NCBI GenBank assembly: GCA_028700615.1
Contig: JAQVSH010000062.1
Span: 1 to 9,109 of the forward strand
Reading direction: 5' to 3'
DNA length: 9,109 nt
Source: Bacteroidales bacterium
GTDB taxonomy: Bacteria > Bacteroidota > Bacteroidia > Bacteroidales > UBA4181
Shown: piece after piece, positions 7,058-9,109 of the stretch
Layout: the number at the start of each line of letters is the position of its first letter
Position numbering within the stretch: the stretch's first letter is position 1
Program-made: the position numbers and the translations under genes
The notes under the pieces: model-generated
The model's input: the letters and a program-made list of their open reading frames with translations, nothing else
Told to the model about the DNA's origin: nothing
Databases searched by the model: none

Positions 7058-7128
7058 ACTCTAGTAATTTGTTTTTCAGTGGTAGTATGCAGCTCCATGT
7101 TGCTGGAAAGCTATTTATAATCTGGTAT

Positions 7129-7497
7129 TTAATGTCTTAAAACAGGATAAAAAGCATCTGGAAAATAATCAATTTGCTGATTATCATTTGAGAAAACAAT
7201 AGAAACTATATCAAAGCGTACCTCCAGATCTATTTTTTTTTGTGTTACATAGGCATGAGCGGCTTTAATCAATAAATTCTGTTTGTTTTTGTTGACCGCT
7301 TCAAAGGGTTCAATTCTACCGGTCAGTGAACGGCTTTTTACCTCCACAATTCTCAGGTATTGACCGTCTGTAGCAATTAGGTCCACTTCCTGTTTTTTAT
7401 GCCTCCAGTTGCGTTCAAGAATCAAAAACCCCCTTGAAATCAAAAAATCACAAGCCAGGCCTTCGCCGCGGGAACCTATGATCAGTGTGTTGGTCAT
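7129..7497 (-). CDS. yraN: YraN (UPF0102) family nuclease-fold protein
   Basis: A 122-residue protein of the UPF0102 family, which has a restriction-endonuclease-like fold; the cellular role is unsettled, with a link to DNA processing suspected. The family pattern is complete: GSRGEGLACDFL near 8-19 with E12, NWR at 30-32, EVD at 37-39 and VEVKSR at 51-56. D39, E52 and K54 form the D-ExK nuclease core, and RFDIVSI at 94-100 completes the domain. All core residues are intact, so metal-dependent cleavage is possible. It has its own -7 box at 7520-7527, directly after the mdh terminator, with a leader of about 16 bases. The DUF502 gene follows after 71 bases and is probably co-transcribed. The length is typical of the family. 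Confidence 0.93.
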   Translation of the reverse strand: MTNTLIIGSRGEGLACDFLISRGFLILERNWRHKKQEVDLIATDGQYLRIVEVKSRSLTGRIEPFEAVNKNKQNLLIKAAHAYVTQKKIDLEVRFDIVSIVFSNDNQQIDYFPDAFYPVLRH

Positions 7498-7519
7498 GGA
7501 TTAATAGCTTCATTGCTGG

Positions 7520-7527
7520 CAAATATA
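7520..7527 (-). promoter_or_regulatory. Bacteroidota -7 promoter box for yraN
   Basis: Leftward reading gives TATATTTG, a perfect TAnnTTTG. Transcription would start near 7513, about 16 bases before the yraN ATG at 7497. The box begins within the T-rich tail of the mdh terminator, and the -33 position would fall inside that hairpin, where no TTTG is present. Confidence 0.55.
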
Positions 7528-7566
7528 AAAAAAGAAAAGGTGTCCCGGTTTTTGGGACACCTTTTC
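7521..7566 (-). terminator. Intrinsic terminator of mdh
   Basis: A perfect 13-bp stem (7554-7566 with 7534-7546) encloses a 7-base loop; on the leftward transcript it is followed by a T-rich tract covering 7533-7521. The stem begins 23 bases past the mdh stop. It should separate mdh from yraN transcription. Confidence 0.9.
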
Positions 7567-7588
7567 CTGAAGGTATGATGTGTTCTGA

Positions 7589-8530
7589 TTAAAGCGCTTT
7601 GATTTCGTATAATACGTTATTGGTTGTCCGAACGGCTTCAGCACTTTTACTGAAGGCTTCTTTTTCTCCCTCGTTGAGTTCTATTTCCGCTACTTTTTCC
7701 CAACCGTTCTTGCCTACGATGACGAGAACTCCGATGCAAATATCTTTTTGTCCGAATTCTCCTTCCAGATAAACACTGCAGGGCATTAATTTTTTCTGAT
7801 CGCGGATGACTGCTTCAACAAGGGTTGCAGCGGCTGCTCCGGGAGCATACCATGCTGAAGTTCCCAGTAATTTTGTCAGGGTGGCTCCTCCGACCATCGT
7901 ATCGGCAGCAACCTTATTCAGTGTTTCTGCGTCCAGCAGAGTGGAAACAGGAATTCCTTTATAGGTGGCATATCTTGTCAAAGGAATCATGGTGGTATCT
8001 CCGTGGCCTCCGATGACCATGGCTTCAATGTCAGAAGCAGGAGCATTCAGCGCCTTGCTCAGATAGCATTTGAAACGGGAACTGTCCAGCATGCCGCCCA
8101 TTCCGATAATCCGGTTTTTAGAAATTCCGGAAGCTTTTACAGACAGATAAGTCATGGTATCCATAGGATTGCTTACCACAATCAAAACGGCATTGGGTGA
8201 ATAGCTTAATATTTTCCCAATCAGATCTTTGACAATTCCGGCGTTGGTACCGATCAATTCTTCGCGGGTCATACCCGGTTTACGGGGGATTCCTGAAGTA
8301 ATGACGACTACATCTGATCCTGCAGACTGAGAATAATCGTTGGTTACACCGATTACGCGGGTGTCAAATTCATGCAGGGCAGCAGTCTGGGTAATGTCAA
8401 GGGCCTTCCCCTCGGCAAATCCGGGCTTAATATCAATCATTACAACTTCGCTGGCCAATTCTCTGCGAATAATTACATCGGCACATGTAGCTCCTACATT
8501 GCCGGCTCCGATAATAGTAATCTTACTCAT
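7589..8530 (-). CDS. mdh: Malate dehydrogenase, NAD-dependent (LDH-like type)
   Basis: A cytosolic TCA-cycle enzyme interconverting malate and oxaloacetate with NAD. The 313 residues are the normal length for the LDH-like MDH group. The nucleotide loop GAGNVG is at 8-13, and D33 at the end of the second strand indicates NAD rather than NADP. The active-site loop GIPRKPGMTR (80-89) carries R83 and R89; N121, D149 and R152 follow, and the catalytic H176 lies in GGHGDTT (174-180). A perfect intrinsic terminator follows. Upstream, a 78-base gap separates it from the dsbD-like gene with no terminator. The best promoter candidate there, CTTCTTTG read leftward at 8587-8580, lacks the TA of the -7 box, so transcription may partly come from upstream. 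Lactate dehydrogenase is unlikely, given the RKPGMTR substrate loop. Confidence 0.97.
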   Translation of the reverse strand: MSKITIIGAGNVGATCADVIIRRELASEVVMIDIKPGFAEGKALDITQTAALHEFDTRVIGVTNDYSQSAGSDVVVITSGIPRKPGMTREELIGTNAGIVKDLIGKILSYSPNAVLIVVSNPMDTMTYLSVKASGISKNRIIGMGGMLDSSRFKCYLSKALNAPASDIEAMVIGGHGDTTMIPLTRYATYKGIPVSTLLDAETLNKVAADTMVGGATLTKLLGTSAWYAPGAAAATLVEAVIRDQKKLMPCSVYLEGEFGQKDICIGVLVIVGKNGWEKVAEIELNEGEKEAFSKSAEAVRTTNNVLYEIKAL

Positions 8531-8608
8531 ATTTTATTTTAATTATATAAATAGTTATCTCATGGGATACCAATAAGAACAAAGAAGGTTTCCATTGGTT
8601 CACAAAAA

Positions 8609-9109
8609 TCATTCCGATTTCAATCCTTTTTTAAGAAAATCAAGAAATTTTTCAGGGTCAGGCTGATAACCCACAGGTTCTGTCAGCATTTTCCCCCCAC
8701 TGTCAAGAATTACGTACAGCGGCATGGTATTGGACTTAAATTGAGACATCTCAAAATCCGCATTGACCTGTCCCATGGTTTTTTTTACTCTGCCATCTAA
8801 TTTTGAAACAATCCACTGATTTTCAGGAAGTAATGTTCTGTCATCAGTATATAGGGCTATGATTACAAATTGCTTACGTAATAGATCAAGAATTTCAGGA
8901 TGACTCCAGACTTCTGCCTCCATAATTTTGCAATTGGAGCAGGCATGTCCTTTAAAATCAAGTAATACCGGTTTATTGAGAGATTTTGCACAGGCCATTC
9001 CCTGTTCATAGTCAAAATATCCCTTCAAGTCATAGGGTAAAGAAAGCATATCTCCATATTTAGAAGATTCACACAGTGTCATTTCGGATAAAGATCCTCC
9101 CGGAATTCC
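8609..9109 (-). CDS. dsbD: C-terminal part of DsbD-like thiol:disulfide interchange protein (runs off right edge)
   Basis: The frame is open without a stop to the window edge, so about 166 C-terminal residues are seen. They form a thioredoxin-like domain. The active site ACSNCK has its cysteine codons at 8941-8939 and 8932-8930, preceded by KPVLLDFKG and followed by MEAEVW, and a cis-proline segment (MPLYVILD) lies near 8721. This matches the periplasmic C-terminal domain of Bacteroidota DsbD proteins, which take electrons through a membrane domain and pass them to periplasmic thiol proteins or cytochrome c maturation. The membrane helices and N-terminal domain must lie beyond the edge. The Met codon at 9082 sits within a linker and is not a start. 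A stand-alone thioredoxin is possible but less likely. The stop lies 78 bases before mdh, with no hairpin between. Confidence 0.8.
   Translation of the reverse strand, partial: GIPGGSLSEMTLCESSKYGDMLSLPYDLKGYFDYEQGMACAKSLNKPVLLDFKGHACSNCKIMEAEVWSHPEILDLLRKQFVIIALYTDDRTLLPENQWIVSKLDGRVKKTMGQVNADFEMSQFKSNTMPLYVILDSGGKMLTEPVGYQPDPEKFLDFLKKGLKSE

Noticed and set aside
7058..7128. Possible hairpin or promoter between yraN and the DUF502 gene
   Set aside because: About 7 bp with a bulge, no T run and no TAnnTTTG box; nothing convincing.
8569..8599. ACCAAT/ATTGGT inverted repeat between dsbD and mdh as a terminator
   Set aside because: Only 6 bp with a long loop and no following T run; likely chance.
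9080..9082. ATG at 9082 as the start of a small stand-alone thioredoxin
   Set aside because: The frame stays open upstream to the edge, and the residues before the thioredoxin domain look like a linker of a DsbD protein rather than a signal peptide.
9102..9109. GGAATTCC palindrome at the right edge (EcoRI site)
   Set aside because: A six-base restriction site is common by chance and its edge position reflects only where the window ends.

Overview
The window looks like an ordinary chromosomal housekeeping segment from a member of the Bacteroidota, probably Bacteroidales-like. The evidence is the promoter style: perfect TAnnTTTG -7 boxes stand upstream of at least five transcription units, with almost no Shine-Dalgarno signal. 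The protein families agree: a topoisomerase I with GRFG-type C-terminal repeats and no zinc fingers, an arginase-fold protein coupled to topA, a DsbD-type C-terminal thioredoxin domain with CSNC, and a dCMP deaminase of the type common in this phylum. I see no mobile element, CRISPR array, phage gene or compositional island.

Layout from left to right. Positions 1-2119 form a leftward unit: an M23-family membrane-anchored endopeptidase, then dxr (isoprenoid precursor synthesis), then what appears to be the first codons of rseP running off the left edge. Positions 2120-2386 hold a divergent control region, an unexplained terminator-like hairpin, a rightward initiator tRNA-Met gene with a good promoter, and a perfect 16-bp bidirectional terminator. 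Positions 2402-5957 hold topA and, overlapping it by 8 bases, a degenerate arginase-fold gene, both leftward. A short divergent promoter region (5919-6051) contains an 11-bp direct repeat and separates topA from a rightward dCMP deaminase gene. The deaminase gene ends by overlapping, tail to tail, a leftward DUF502 membrane-protein gene. Upstream of that are yraN, then mdh (malate dehydrogenase) with its own terminator, and at the right edge the C-terminal part of a dsbD-like gene.

The genes serve core metabolism and cell maintenance: the MEP pathway, the TCA cycle, dTTP precursor supply, supercoiling control, envelope turnover, disulfide reduction and translation initiation. No new multi-gene system is evident. 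The points most worth a second look are the initiator tRNA with an A29:U41 pair where G29:C41 is usual, the arginase-like protein lacking several metal ligands, an A8 run at the topA end where loss of one base would fuse topA in frame to that protein, the orphan hairpin before the tRNA promoter, and the paired repeat between topA and the deaminase gene. No gene-free stretch exceeds 300 bases.
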